The notes: generated by a model from the sequence alone, not told the origin. Positions 8,811 to 18,045 are shown, counted from the first letter of the stretch. The stretch is DNA of 64,000 bases from Faecalibacterium sp. I3-3-89 (GCF_023347275.1 NZ_CP094468.1:992001-1056000); one strand, 5' to 3'. Program-made: numbers and translations.

Positions 8811-8943
8811 AACCTCTCAGTCTCGCTTCGCTCGACAGCTCCCCTACCGAGGGGAGCCTCTGGCGAAGAGGAAAAGCTTTCCGGAATGCCAAGGCCTCCC
8901 CTCGGTAGGGGAGGTGGCACGCCGCAGGCGTGACGGAGAGGTT
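8811..8943. repeat. Family B palindromic repeat, copy B1
   Basis: 133 bp element with terminal inverted repeats AACCTCTC...GAGAGGTT. Inside are CTCCCCTACCGAGGGGAG, a middle with CTCTGGCGAAGAGG, CTCCCCTCGGTAGGGGAG and CACGCC-GCA-GGCGTG. It starts 7 bp after the trmFO stop and ends 27 bp before plsX. Copies B2 (14256-14388) and B3 (19983-20115) are in the opposite orientation. Confidence 0.85.
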
Positions 8944-8969
8944 ATCCCCCAAGAAGGGAGACAAAACCT

Positions 8970-9977
8970 ATGAAGATCATCGTGGATATGATGGGCGGCG
9001 ACAACGCCCCGCTGGCTGTGCTGGAGGGCGCAGCCGCAGCTGTCAAGGAGTATGGCGTCCAGCTCATCGGCGTGGGCGATGAGGCCCTTGTCCGCAAGAC
9101 TGCTGCGGACAACAACATCCCGCTGGACGGCATCGAGCTGGTCAACTGCACCGAGGTCATCGAGATGTGCGACGAGCCGGCCAGGGCCATCCGCACCAAG
9201 AAGGACTCCTCCATCGTCGTGGGCCTGAACCTGCTGAAGGAGGGCAGGGGCGACGCATTCGTCTCGGCCGGCAGCACCGGCGCGCTCCATGTGGGCGCGA
9301 GCCTTATCGTCCGCACCCTGCGGGGCATCAAGCGCCCGGCGCTGGCCACCATGGTGCCTGCCAAGAATAAGGCCTACCTGCTGCTGGACTGCGGCGCGAA
9401 TGTGGAGTGCCGCCCCGAGATGCTGGCTGCCTTCGCCGTCATGGGCAGCTGCTATGTGAACAAGGTAGAGGGCCGCACCTCCCCCAGCGTGGCGCTGGCC
9501 AACAACGGCGCGGAGGAGAGCAAGGGCACGCCCATGCTTAAGGAGGCCCACCAGCTCCTCAAGACCACCCCGGGCATCCGCTTTGTGGGCAACATCGAGC
9601 CGCGGGACGTGCCGAACGGCGACGTGGACGTCGTCGTCTGCGACGGTTTTACCGGCAACGTCATCCTCAAGCTTACCGAGGGCGTGGCCAAGATGCTGCT
9701 GGGGATGCTGAAGGAGATGTTCCTGAAAAATCTGGGCGGAAAGCTGGCTTTCCTGCTGCTGAAGAACAGCGTGTCCGGCCTCAAGCATCAGATGGACAGC
9801 GAGGAGTACGGCGGCGCACCCTTCCTCGGCGCAAAGCAGCCGGTCATCAAGGCCCACGGCTCCTCCAAGGCCAAGGGCATCAAGAACGCCATCCGGCAGG
9901 CAAAGATCTGCGTGGAAAACGACCTGTGCGGCACCATGCAGACTGCGCTGGATGAGCTGAATACTGCGAAGGAATAA
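8970..9977 (+). CDS. plsX: Phosphate acyltransferase PlsX
   Basis: Converts acyl-ACP to acyl-phosphate, the donor that PlsY (57232-57894 here) uses to start phospholipid synthesis. 335 residues with the family start MKIIVDMMGGDNAP, then FVSAGSTGALHVGA, LLDCGANVECRPEML and VCDGFTGNVILKLTEGVA. Ribosome binding site GAAGGGAGA about 9 bp upstream. In many Firmicutes acpP lies between plsX and rnc; here rnc follows after 24 bp and acpP is absent. Confidence 0.95.
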   Translation: MKIIVDMMGGDNAPLAVLEGAAAAVKEYGVQLIGVGDEALVRKTAADNNIPLDGIELVNCTEVIEMCDEPARAIRTKKDSSIVVGLNLLKEGRGDAFVSAGSTGALHVGASLIVRTLRGIKRPALATMVPAKNKAYLLLDCGANVECRPEMLAAFAVMGSCYVNKVEGRTSPSVALANNGAEESKGTPMLKEAHQLLKTTPGIRFVGNIEPRDVPNGDVDVVVCDGFTGNVILKLTEGVAKMLLGMLKEMFLKNLGGKLAFLLLKNSVSGLKHQMDSEEYGGAPFLGAKQPVIKAHGSSKAKGIKNAIRQAKICVENDLCGTMQTALDELNTAKE

Positions 9978-10001
9978 GGAAATCAAGGGAGTTAAAAAGA
10001 C

Positions 10002-10676
10002 ATGAGCCATCCGTTGGAAACTATCATTGGCTACAAGTTCAAGCACCCGGAGCTGCTGGAAACGGCGCTCACCCACACCAGCTACGCCAACGAGACCCGC
10101 CCGCCGGTCAAGCACAATGAGCGTCTGGAATTTCTGGGCGACAGCGTGCTTCAGATCGTTTCGGCAGACTACCTCTTCCACGCCTACGCCGACCGTCCCG
10201 AGGGCGACCTGACCCGCATCCGTGCCAGCCTCGTCAGCGAGGGGGCGCTGTTCCAGTTTGCGCAGGAGATCCATCTGGGCGACTACCTGCGTCTGGGCCG
10301 CGGCGAGGAGCGCTGCGGCGGACGCACCCGCCCCAGCGTCGTGTCGGACGCCTTCGAGGCTGTCATTGCCGCCCTCTATCTTGACGGCGGCATGGAGGTG
10401 GCCAAGGGCTTCATCCTGCCCTTCATCACCGAGGGCAAGCACGCCGAGGCCGACTACAAGACCCGTCTGCAGGAGATCGTCCAGCAGAACCCCGAAGAGA
10501 AACTGAGCTATGTGGTGGAGCAGGAGACCGGCCCCGACCATGACAAGCACTTCGTGGTGGCGGTCCGGTTCAACTCGGACTGCATCGCCCGGGGCGAGGG
10601 CCGCAGTAAGAAGATGGCAGAGCAGCACGCTGCCCGGGAGGCCCTGAAGCTGCTGGGCGTCATTAAGGAAAAGTAA
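10002..10676 (+). CDS. rnc: Ribonuclease III
   Basis: Double-strand-specific endoribonuclease that processes rRNA precursors and other duplex RNA. The N-terminal catalytic domain holds the signature HNERLEFLGDSVLQ (metal-binding Glu and Asp) and the second acidic cluster SDAFEAVIAALYLDGG. The C-terminal ~70 residues are a dsRNA-binding domain (DYKTRLQEIVQQN ... SKKMAEQHAAREALKLLG). 224 residues is normal. The stop is 1 bp from the smc ATG, so translation is probably coupled. Confidence 0.96.
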   Translation: MSHPLETIIGYKFKHPELLETALTHTSYANETRPPVKHNERLEFLGDSVLQIVSADYLFHAYADRPEGDLTRIRASLVSEGALFQFAQEIHLGDYLRLGRGEERCGGRTRPSVVSDAFEAVIAALYLDGGMEVAKGFILPFITEGKHAEADYKTRLQEIVQQNPEEKLSYVVEQETGPDHDKHFVVAVRFNSDCIARGEGRSKKMAEQHAAREALKLLGVIKEK

Positions 10677-10677
10677 A

Positions 10678-13600
10678 ATGGTGTTCAAGGAACTGGAGAT
10701 CCAAGGCTTCAAGAGCTTTCCGGACAAGGTCCGGATACGGTTCGACGAGGGCGTCACCGGCGTCGTCGGCCCCAACGGCTCGGGCAAGTCGAACCTGTCG
10801 GACGCGGTGCGGTGGGTGCTGGGCGAGACCAGCTCCCGCCAGCTTCGCGCTGCCGGCAAGATGGAGGACGTCATCTTTGGCGGTACCCGCCGCCGGGGGG
10901 CCATGGGCTTTGCCATGGTGCGTCTGACACTGGACAACAGCGCCCACACGCTGGACATCGACGCTGATGAGGCCGTCATCGGCCGCAAATACTACCGCTC
11001 CGGCGAGAGCGAATACACCATCAACGGTCAGGTCTGCCGCCTCAAAGACATCTACGAGCTGCTGCTGGACACCGGCATCGGCCGGGATGGCTACTCCGTC
11101 ATCGGGCAGGGCCGCATCGCGGAGATCGTCGCCGCAAAGAGCAGCGAGCGCCGCGAGATCTTCGAGGAGGCCTGCGGCATCGCAAAGTACCGCTACCGCA
11201 GGAACGAGGCCGAGCGCCGTCTGGCCGCAGCGGCCGAGAACCTCGAGCGTCTGCGGGACATCCTCGGCGAGCTGGAGGCCCGGGTCGGCCCGCTGGAAAA
11301 AGAGAGCGAAAAGGCCCAGCGCTTCCTCGAGCTGAGCGCCCGGCGCAAGACGCTGGAAGTTACCCTCTGGACCGACGGCGTCCACCGCGCCCGGGAGGCC
11401 GTCCGCCGTCAGGTGCGGGACTATGAGACCGCGCAGGCCGACTATGAGCGGTTCGACCGGGAGGCCAAGGCCGCCGAAGCCGAGGCTGAGAAGATCCGTA
11501 TGCAGGCACAGCAGCTGACCATCGCCGTCGAGCGCCTGAATGGGGATATTCGCAGCATCACCGAAGAACTGAACGGCAGCGACAGCCGTATCGCCGTGCT
11601 GGAAAACGACATCGCCCGCAACGAGGAGAGTGCCGCTGCTTTACAGGCGGACATCGCCGCCGGGGAGCAGGACAGCACCGAGGCCGCCGCCGCGCTGGAA
11701 CGCCACCGCGCCGTGGCCCGGTCGATGGCGGCAGCAGGAGAGAAGCTGGCCGCAGAGCTGGCCGAGCTGGATGCAGAGCTTCTGCGGCTGACCAGTGAGA
11801 ACAACGCCAGCGGTGCCCGCCGGGACACCCTGCGGGCAGAGGTGGCCGACCTGACTGCCAAGCGCACTGAGGCACAGGTGGCGAAAGCTGCTGCCGAGGC
11901 TGCCGCTGAGGCGGCGCAGCAGCAGCTGCCCACCCTCGCCGAGAACGCTGAGGCCCTCGAGGCCCAGCGGGATGAAGCAAAGCAGGACCTCGCCGATACC
12001 ATCCAGTACCGGAAGCTGCTGGACGAGAACGAAAAGCAGCTGGCCAACGTCAGGGCGGGCCTCAGCCTCAAGCTCAAGGGCCGGAAAGCCGCCCTCAGCG
12101 AGGCCGATGCCGCCGAGCAGAAGCTGGGCCGGGAGCTGGATGCTGCCCGCCAGCGCCTCGGCGTGCTGAAAGAGCTGGAAAAGAACATGGACGGCTACCA
12201 GAACTCGGTCAAGACCGTCATGCGCGCCGCCTCGGCCCGCCGCCTGCGGGGCATCATCGGGCCGGTGTCGTCCATCCTCAGCGTCGAGCCGGGCCGGGAA
12301 GTGGCCATCGAGACGGCGCTGGGCGGCGCTTTGCAGAACATCGTGGTGGAGAACGAAGCCGCCGCCAAGGCTGGCATCGCCCTCCTCCGCAGCGAGAATG
12401 CGGGCCGCGCCACCTTTCTGCCGCTGGATACCGTCCAGCCCGGCTTTTTCCGGGGAAACCTCTCCGGTTCGGCCCGGCTGGCCTCCACCCTCGTGAAGGC
12501 AGACCCCCGCTACGCCAACATCGTGTCGAACCTGCTGGGCCGCATCGTGGTGGTGGACGACATCAACGAAGCCTCCCGGGTGGCCCGGGAGCTGGGTTAC
12601 CACAACAAGGTGGTGACGCTGGATGGTCAGGTCATCAACGCAGGCGGCAGTTTCACCGGCGGCAGCGTCCAGCGGTCGGCGGGCCTGTTCACCCGCAGGC
12701 AGGAGATGGAAGAGCTGCGGGTCAAGGCCGCCAAGCTCCAGAAGGACTGCCTCGCGGCACAGGAGCGCACCGACGAGCTGAAGACGCAGACCGATGCGCT
12801 GGCCGCAGAGCTGACCGCCGCCGAGAGCGAGATCATCACTGCCGCCAATGACCGCGTCCGCGCCGAGGCCGAGCAGAAACGGCTTGAGGCGGCTGTGACG
12901 CAGTCGGAAGCTGCTCTTGCAGGCCGTCAGGACGAGATGGAGCGGTGGAAGGCCCAGCTGGAAGCCGCCCGCGCCCGGGCCGACGAGGCAGAGAAGCAGG
13001 AAGCGGCCTTCGCCGCCGACATCGCCGCCCGCACGGCAGAGCTGGAACGCATCGCCGAGGGCGACGACGCCTTCCTTGCCCGGCAGCGGAGCCTCGCCGA
13101 GCGGCTGAGTGCCAAGCGGATGGAGCAGCTGGCCCGCCAGAAGGACGCCGAGCTGGCCCGCAGCCAGATCGAGGCGCTGGAAAAGCAGGCCAAGGACGCC
13201 GAGAGCCGCCGCGCTGCGCTGGAAGAGAGCCTCACCGCCCTTGCTGCCCGCAGCGGGGCTTGTCAGGAGGAGATCGAAGCCATCCGGCGGGCCAAGGTGG
13301 ACAGCACCGGACTCATCGCCGAGAAGGAGGCGGAGATCCGTGCTGCCACCGAGAAGCGGCTGCTCTGTCAGAAGAGCGAGACCGAGGCGCTGGCCAAGGG
13401 CCGTGCCGCCTCCGACGAGCGGGAAGAGATGGGCCGGGAGATGGCCCGTCTGGCCGAGCGGAAGGCCGCCGCCGAGAGCGAATACGACCAGATGGCCGCA
13501 AAGCTCTGGGACGAGTACCAGCTGACCCTCTCGCAGGCCGAGGCGCTCTGTGTGGAGTTCGAGAACATCAACGCCCTCCGGGCACAGGTGGCCGACCTGC

Positions 13601-14235
13601 GCGGAAAGATCCGCGCACTGGGCAGCGTCAACGTCAGCGCCATTGAGGAATATCAGGAGGTCAAAGCCCGCTACGATGCCCTCCGGGCACAGGTGGAGGA
13701 CGTTGAGGGCAGCAAAAACGAGCTGACCCGGATGATAAACGGTCTGTCGAACCAGATGAGGGACATCTTCACCGACAGCTTCCGTGCCATCAACGAGAAC
13801 TTCGGGCGGGTCTTTACGGAGCTGTTCGGCGGCGGCGAGGCCAGCCTCGTCCTCGAGGACGAGAGCGATGTGCTCGCCTGCGGCATCGGCATCCGGGTGG
13901 CCCCGCCGGGCAAGGTCATCAAGAATCTGGAGGCGCTGTCCGGCGGCGAACAGGCGCTGGTGGCCATCAGCATCTACTTCGCCATCCTTGCCGTCAACCC
14001 TGCGCCCTTCTGCATCCTCGATGAGATCGAAGCCGCGCTGGACGACGCCAACGTCGTCCGCTTTGCCCAGTATCTCCGCCGGGTGAGCGACAAGACCCAG
14101 TTCATCGTCATCACCCACCGCCGCGGCACGATGGAGGCCGCCAATGTCCTCTACGGCGTCACCATGCAGGAGGACGGCGTCTCCAAGCTGCTCAAGCTCG
14201 ACCTTGAACAGGTTGACGCGGAGATGGTTTCGTAG
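10678..14235 (+). CDS. smc: Chromosome segregation ATPase SMC
   Basis: 1185-residue SMC protein that compacts and segregates the chromosome with ScpA and ScpB, not encoded in this window. The N-terminal head has Walker A GPNGSGKSNLSDAV (about residues 32-45). A long coiled coil follows, split by the hinge (RRLRGIIGPVSSIL ... VTLDGQVINAGGSFTGGS, about 520-665), then a second coil. The C-terminal head has the ABC signature LSGGEQAL and Walker B FCILDEIEAALDDANV. The coils are very rich in Ala, Glu and Arg. The rnc-smc-ftsY order is conserved in Firmicutes. Confidence 0.97.
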   Translation: MVFKELEIQGFKSFPDKVRIRFDEGVTGVVGPNGSGKSNLSDAVRWVLGETSSRQLRAAGKMEDVIFGGTRRRGAMGFAMVRLTLDNSAHTLDIDADEAVIGRKYYRSGESEYTINGQVCRLKDIYELLLDTGIGRDGYSVIGQGRIAEIVAAKSSERREIFEEACGIAKYRYRRNEAERRLAAAAENLERLRDILGELEARVGPLEKESEKAQRFLELSARRKTLEVTLWTDGVHRAREAVRRQVRDYETAQADYERFDREAKAAEAEAEKIRMQAQQLTIAVERLNGDIRSITEELNGSDSRIAVLENDIARNEESAAALQADIAAGEQDSTEAAAALERHRAVARSMAAAGEKLAAELAELDAELLRLTSENNASGARRDTLRAEVADLTAKRTEAQVAKAAAEAAAEAAQQQLPTLAENAEALEAQRDEAKQDLADTIQYRKLLDENEKQLANVRAGLSLKLKGRKAALSEADAAEQKLGRELDAARQRLGVLKELEKNMDGYQNSVKTVMRAASARRLRGIIGPVSSILSVEPGREVAIETALGGALQNIVVENEAAAKAGIALLRSENAGRATFLPLDTVQPGFFRGNLSGSARLASTLVKADPRYANIVSNLLGRIVVVDDINEASRVARELGYHNKVVTLDGQVINAGGSFTGGSVQRSAGLFTRRQEMEELRVKAAKLQKDCLAAQERTDELKTQTDALAAELTAAESEIITAANDRVRAEAEQKRLEAAVTQSEAALAGRQDEMERWKAQLEAARARADEAEKQEAAFAADIAARTAELERIAEGDDAFLARQRSLAERLSAKRMEQLARQKDAELARSQIEALEKQAKDAESRRAALEESLTALAARSGACQEEIEAIRRAKVDSTGLIAEKEAEIRAATEKRLLCQKSETEALAKGRAASDEREEMGREMARLAERKAAAESEYDQMAAKLWDEYQLTLSQAEALCVEFENINALRAQVADLRGKIRALGSVNVSAIEEYQEVKARYDALRAQVEDVEGSKNELTRMINGLSNQMRDIFTDSFRAINENFGRVFTELFGGGEASLVLEDESDVLACGIGIRVAPPGKVIKNLEALSGGEQALVAISIYFAILAVNPAPFCILDEIEAALDDANVVRFAQYLRRVSDKTQFIVITHRRGTMEAANVLYGVTMQEDGVSKLLKLDLEQVDAEMVS

Positions 14236-14255
14236 GTATAATAAGACGTAAATCA

Positions 14256-14388
14256 AACCTCTCCGTCACGGCGGACGCCGTGCCACCTCCCCTCGATAGG
14301 GGAGGCCTTGGCATATCGGAAACTTTCCCTCTTCGCCAGAGGCTCCCCTACTAGGGGAGCTGGCGGGCGCAAGCCCGACTGAGAGGTT
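14256..14388. repeat. Family B palindromic repeat, copy B2
   Basis: Inverted relative to B1. AACCTCTCCG...CTGAGAGGTT ends, CACGGC-GGAC-GCCGTG and GGGC-GCAA-GCCC inner hairpins, and two CTCCCC...GGGGAG hairpins. The inner hairpins have different bases from B1 and B4 but are still paired, so their two arms have changed together. It lies 20 bp after the smc stop. Confidence 0.85.
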
Positions 14389-14441
14389 GTACGAAGGGGT
14401 AAGTTGAAAAAGAGAATAAAACCTGAAAAAGGAGAGAACCA

Positions 14442-15383
14442 ATGGGACTCTTTGGATTTGGCAAAAAAGAAAAGGACAAAATGAAGGATGGCCTCGAAAA
14501 GACCCGCACGGGCTTTTGGGGCAGCATCATGAACACCCTCACCGGTAGCAAGATCGACGACGACCTTTACGATGAACTGGAAGAGCAGCTCATCCTCGCC
14601 GATGTGGGCGGCGATGTGGCCATCAAGCTGGTGGATGCGCTCCGCGACCGGGTGCAGGAAAAGGGCCTCAAGACCGGCGAACAGGCGGCCGACGCTCTGC
14701 GCGGCCTCATCGCCGACGAGATGCGCCCGGAGGCCGAGATGGCGCTGGACGGCCACCCCGCCGTCATCCTCGTCATCGGCGTCAACGGCGTGGGCAAGAC
14801 CACCAGCATCGCCAAGCTGGCCGACTACTACACCCGTCAGGGCAAAAAGGTCATGCTGGCCGCAGGCGACACCTTCCGCGCCGCCGCCAGCGAGCAGCTG
14901 GAGATCTGGGCCGGTCGGGCCGGCGTGCCCATCGTCAAGGCAGGCGAGGGTGCGGACCCTGCCGCTGTCATCTTCGACACCGTGAAGTCCGCCGCCGCCC
15001 GGGGCTATGACATGGTCATCGCCGACACCGCAGGCCGTCTGCACAACAAGTCGAACCTGATGAATGAGCTGTCCAAGATCAGCCGGAGCGTCAAGAAGGC
15101 CGCGCCCGAGGCCAGTCTCGAGACGCTGCTGGTGCTGGACGCCATCACGGGCCAGAACGCCATCAGTCAGGCCAAGGAATTCTGCAAGGCCGCCGACGCC
15201 ACCGGCATCATCCTCACCAAGCTCGACGGCACGGCGAAGGGCGGCTGCGTGGTGGCCGTCAAACAGCGCCTCGGCCTGCCGGTGCGGTTCATCGGCGTGG
15301 GCGAGGGCATCGACGACCTCATCCCCTTCACCCCGGAGGGCTTTGTGGAAGAACTGATCCCCCGCACGGGATGGAAGCATTGA
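14442..15383 (+). CDS. ftsY: Signal recognition particle receptor FtsY
   Basis: SRP GTPase at the membrane that receives ribosome-SRP complexes. NG domain: a helical N part ([15 protein letters not shown]), then the G domain with G1 [27 protein letters not shown]3 DTAGRL, G4 [10 protein letters not shown] and the closing [20 protein letters not shown]. 313 residues, with almost no acidic A domain, typical of Gram-positives. Shine-Dalgarno AAGGAGAG 7 bp before the ATG. It follows smc with repeat B2 between them. Confidence 0.96.
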   Translation: MGLFGFGKKEKDKMKDGLEKTRTGFWGSIMNTLTGSKIDDDLYDELEEQLILADVGGDVAIKLVDALRDRVQEKGLKTGEQAADALRGLIADEMRPEAEMALDGHPAVILVIGVNGVGKTTSIAKLADYYTRQGKKVMLAAGDTFRAAASEQLEIWAGRAGVPIVKAGEGADPAAVIFDTVKSAAARGYDMVIADTAGRLHNKSNLMNELSKISRSVKKAAPEASLETLLVLDAITGQNAISQAKEFCKAADATGIILTKLDGTAKGGCVVAVKQRLGLPVRFIGVGEGIDDLIPFTPEGFVEELIPRTGWKH

Positions 15384-15427
15384 GCCCTCTCCGTCACCTG
15401 CGGTGACACCTCTCCCCAAGAGGGGCA
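15384..15427. repeat. Family A half repeat (A4)
   Basis: A single A arm without core: CCCTCTCC, GTCACC-TGC-GGTGAC, then CTCTCCCC-AAG-AGGGG. It begins directly after the ftsY stop. Confidence 0.7.
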
Positions 15428-15640
15428 ACGACGACGACCGCCGCCAGTGGCGGAAACAGGGAGGAGTTGTTGGGGCAGCGGCCAGCAGGATGCGAGCGAC
15501 AGTGAAGCAGACGCTGGGTGCCGCAACCCGGGTGCGAAGCACCACTGGCGTGCCGGGCAGGCCGACGCTGGACGAGCAAGGCTCGATGCCCCGGAGACAG
15601 TAGTGCCCTGCTGCCGAGGGCAGGGAGCAACAGACATAGA
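15428..15640. repeat. GC-rich chain of short hairpins before rdgB (single copy here)
   Basis: About 210 bp with no convincing gene of its own. It contains a series of short perfect hairpins: CCGCC-AGT-GGCGG, GGTGC-GAA-GCACC, CGAGC-AAG-GCTCG and TGCCCT...AGGGCA. It looks like the A and B elements in style but shares no long sequence with them. It may be a third repeat family or a structured leader of rdgB. Confidence 0.45.
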
Positions 15641-15654
15641 AAGGGAGCAACCCG

Positions 15655-16293
15655 ATGAGAATTTGTGCAGCCACCGGCAATGCCGGAAAGCTCCGCGAGC
15701 TGCGGCGCATCCTCGAGGCACAGGGCCACGAGGTGGTCAGCCAGAAGGAGCTTGGCATCACCATTGAGCCGGACGAGACCGGCACCACCTTTGAGGAGAA
15801 TGCCCTCATCAAGGCCGAGACCATCTGCAAGGCCAGCGGCCTGCCCACCATCGCCGACGACTCCGGCCTCTGCGTGGACGCGCTGGGCGGTGCGCCCGGC
15901 GTCTACAGCGCCCGCTACTGCGGCCATCACGGCGACGACGAGGCCAACAACGACAAGCTCCTCGAGGAGATGAAGGACGTCCCGGCGGAGCAGCGCGGCG
16001 CGAAGTTCGTGGCAGCGGTCTGCTTCATCCTGCCCACCGGCCAGCATCTCACCTGCCGGGGCGAGTGCCCGGGCCGGGTGGCTTTCGAGCGGCTGGCCGG
16101 GGACTACGGCTTCGGCTACGACCCGCTGTTCATCCCGGCCGAGTGCGGCGTGGGCAGGACCGGCAAGCGCCCCAACACAGAGGGCCGCAGCTACGCCCAG
16201 CTCACCCCCGACGAAAAGGACGCCATCAGCCACCGCGGCAACGCGCTGGCCCAGATGGAGAAGCAGCTGCCGGAGTTTTTGAAAAAGGCCTGA
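15655..16293 (+). CDS. rdgB: XTP/dITP diphosphatase (Ham1/RdgB family)
   Basis: House-cleaning enzyme that hydrolyses ITP, dITP and XTP to monophosphates so that deaminated purines stay out of DNA and RNA. 212 residues. Seen: ATGNAGKLRELRRIL (substrate loop, usually TxNxxKxxE), TFEENALIKAETIC, ADDSGLCVDALGGAPGVYSARY and GDYGFGYDPLFIPAE, ending with SYAQLTPDEKDAISHRGNAL. All hallmark motifs are intact. Ribosome binding site AAGGGAG 9 bp upstream. Family A repeat A2 begins at its stop codon. Confidence 0.95.
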   Translation: MRICAATGNAGKLRELRRILEAQGHEVVSQKELGITIEPDETGTTFEENALIKAETICKASGLPTIADDSGLCVDALGGAPGVYSARYCGHHGDDEANNDKLLEEMKDVPAEQRGAKFVAAVCFILPTGQHLTCRGECPGRVAFERLAGDYGFGYDPLFIPAECGVGRTGKRPNTEGRSYAQLTPDEKDAISHRGNALAQMEKQLPEFLKKA

Positions 16294-16480
16294 AGGCTCT
16301 CCCTTTGGGAGAGCTGGCGCGTAAGCGCCTGAGAGGGCAAGGACGCTGACAGAAAAGTGCAAGCATGGCGATAGCATCGCACTGACAAAGAATCTGCCTA
16401 TCGCTGTGCGGCGGCTCTTGAAAAACGGGCTTGCCCTCTCCGTCACCTTCGGTGACACCTCTCCCAAAGGGAGAGGCTTG
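16293..16480. repeat. Family A palindromic repeat, copy A2
   Basis: 188 bp. Left arm GGCTCTCCC/GGGAGAGC, GGCGC-GTAA-GCGCC and GAGAGGGCAAG. The core contains GCGATAGCATCGCACTGAC and CTGCCTATCGCTGTG. Right arm CTTGCCCTCTCC, GTCACC-TTC-GGTGAC and CTCTCCC/GGGAGAG. The arms are swapped relative to A1 while the core has the same direction. Located between rdgB and yhbY. Confidence 0.85.
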
Positions 16481-16542
16481 AGCAAGGCCGTACAAAAATT
16501 TGACTTGAAAATAAAACGAATGATAAAGGAGAAACTACAATT

Positions 16543-16839
16543 ATGCTGACGAGCAAACAGCGCGCGATCCTGCGCGGCAAGGCAAACACCATGGACCCCG
16601 TATTCATCGTGGGTAAGGGCGAGATCGACGAGACCATGATCCAGGGCGTCAAGGACTGCCTCGAGGCCCGCGAACTCATCAAACTGAAGGTGCTGGAGAG
16701 CAGCATGTACAACGCCCGTGAGGCTTCCGTCAAGCTGGCGGAGGCCACCGGCGCCGACTGTGTGCAGGTCATCGGCTCCAAGTTCGTGCTCTACCTCCAG
16801 AAAAAGAAGGACAGCGCCTACGCCGATCTGCTGAAGTAA
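16543..16839 (+). CDS. yhbY: Ribosome assembly RNA-binding protein YhbY
   Basis: 98-residue CRM-domain protein that associates with pre-50S particles. It starts MLTSKQRAILRGKANTMDP and contains VGKGEIDETMIQGV, ELIKLKVLES and a C-terminal VIGSKFVLYL, all typical of YhbY. Shine-Dalgarno AAAGGAGAA. A possible weak promoter (TTGACT at 16500-16505) lies upstream. The stop TAA overlaps the nadD ATG (TAATG), so nadD is coupled. First gene of the conserved yhbY-nadD-yqeK-LCP-rsfS group. Confidence 0.93.
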   Translation: MLTSKQRAILRGKANTMDPVFIVGKGEIDETMIQGVKDCLEARELIKLKVLESSMYNAREASVKLAEATGADCVQVIGSKFVLYLQKKKDSAYADLLK

Positions 16840-17516
16840 TGCGGGTCCTGCTTTACGGCGGCTCCTTCGACCCCCCTCACTACGGCCATATGAACAATCT
16901 CCGCGCCGCCGCCGCCCGGGTAAGGCCCGACCGCGTGGTGGTCATGCCGGCGGGCGTTTCGCCCTTCAAACAGGGCACGACCGCCTCCGGCCCGCTCCGG
17001 GTAGAAATGTGCGGGTGCTTTGCCGCGCTGGCCCGGGAGCTGGGCTTCGGTCTCGAAGTCAGCGGCTGGGAGGTGGAGCAGGCCGCGCTGGGCAGGAAAA
17101 ATTACAGCGTACTCACGCTGGAAAAGCTGGCCCGGGAGAACCCCGGCGATGAGCTGTATCTGGCCATCGGCAGCGATATGCTGCTCAGCTTCGACGGGTG
17201 GTGCCGCTGGGAGGACATCCTGAAGCTGGCCCGTCTGGTGGTCACAAGCCGGAACGTCGGCGACGACCCGGCGCTCCACGCAAAGGCCCACCAGCTGGAC
17301 GAAAGCGGGAGCCGCATCCTGTTCGCGCCGGTGGAAGCTCTGCCCATGGCGTCCAGCGCCCTCCGCGCACGGCTCGCGGCCGGAGAGGAATGCGAAAAAG
17401 AGCTTCCGGCCTCGGTGCGCCGGGTCATCCGGCGCGAGGGGCTTTACACCAAAGGAGAAGAAGTCACAAATGAACCAGAAACAGGCAAAAGAGCTTGTGC
17501 GCAGCCGGTTGAGTGA
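16839..17516 (+). CDS. nadD: Nicotinate-nucleotide adenylyltransferase
   Basis: Adenylates nicotinate mononucleotide to deamido-NAD in NAD synthesis. The nucleotidyltransferase motif GGSFDPPHYGHM is at residues 8-19. Further marks are VMPAGVSPFK, LYLAIGSDMLLSFDGWCRWEDI (family GxDxxxxxxxW region) and the ISSTxxR equivalent PMASSALRARLAAG. 225 residues. It overlaps yhbY by one base and yqeK by 47 bp, suggesting a single translationally coupled operon. The C-terminal tail beyond about residue 205 lies wholly in the overlap. Confidence 0.93.
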   Translation: MRVLLYGGSFDPPHYGHMNNLRAAAARVRPDRVVVMPAGVSPFKQGTTASGPLRVEMCGCFAALARELGFGLEVSGWEVEQAALGRKNYSVLTLEKLARENPGDELYLAIGSDMLLSFDGWCRWEDILKLARLVVTSRNVGDDPALHAKAHQLDESGSRILFAPVEALPMASSALRARLAAGEECEKELPASVRRVIRREGLYTKGEEVTNEPETGKRACAQPVE

Positions 17517-18045
17517 CAAGCGCTACGAGCATACCCTGAATGTGAAAAAGATGGCCGTCAAGCTGGCCAAGCGCCACGGCGTGGATGAGAACAGGGCCGC
17601 GCTGGCTGCGCTGCTCCATGACGCTGCGAAAGAGATCTCCAAAGACGAGATGCGTGCGCTGATGCGTCAGTATCCCCAGTACGCCGAGGGCGGAGAGGCC
17701 CGGCCTACCCCGGTCTGGCACGGCATCTGTGCCGCCATCCTCGCCCGCACCCAGTGGGGCGTGGAGGACGAAGCCATCCTCTCCGCCATCGCCTGCCACA
17801 CGGCGGGCAAGGCGGGGATGTCCAAGCTGGATAAGGTGGTCTATCTGGCCGACATGACCAGCAAGGAGCGGGACTGGCCCGGCGTGGGAAAGCTGCGGAA
17901 GCTGGAGCTGAAGGACCTCGACGCTGCCATGCTGGCGGCCCTCCGGCAGACCAACGATTTCGTCCTCTCGCAGGGCAAGCCGCTGGACCCTGAATCCGCT
18001 GCTGCCTACGAGGACATCCTGAACCATCAGAAAAAAGAATGCTGA
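17470..18045 (+). CDS. yqeK: HD-domain hydrolase YqeK, probable diadenosine tetraphosphatase
   Basis: 191-residue HD-superfamily metalloenzyme. Characterised YqeK proteins split Ap4A symmetrically into two ADP. Metal ligands: His in RYEHTLNVKKMAVKLA, the HD pair in ALLHDAAKEI, a later His in PVWHGICAAIL and Asp in VVYLADMTSKER. The start is inside the nadD gene, with the ribosome binding site AAAGGAGAAG at 17451-17460. Its own promoter was not seen; the next gene has one just after the yqeK stop. Confidence 0.9.
   Translation: MNQKQAKELVRSRLSDKRYEHTLNVKKMAVKLAKRHGVDENRAALAALLHDAAKEISKDEMRALMRQYPQYAEGGEARPTPVWHGICAAILARTQWGVEDEAILSAIACHTAGKAGMSKLDKVVYLADMTSKERDWPGVGKLRKLELKDLDAAMLAALRQTNDFVLSQGKPLDPESAAAYEDILNHQKKEC

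Noticed and set aside
11641..14256. Long minus-strand open frame of 871 codons opposite smc
   Set aside because: High GC and strong codon bias in smc keep the complementary frame open; it has no ribosome binding site or recognisable domain.
15447..15767. 106-codon plus-strand frame before rdgB
   Set aside because: It runs through the hairpin-rich spacer and into rdgB in another frame; no ribosome binding site and no protein-like pattern.
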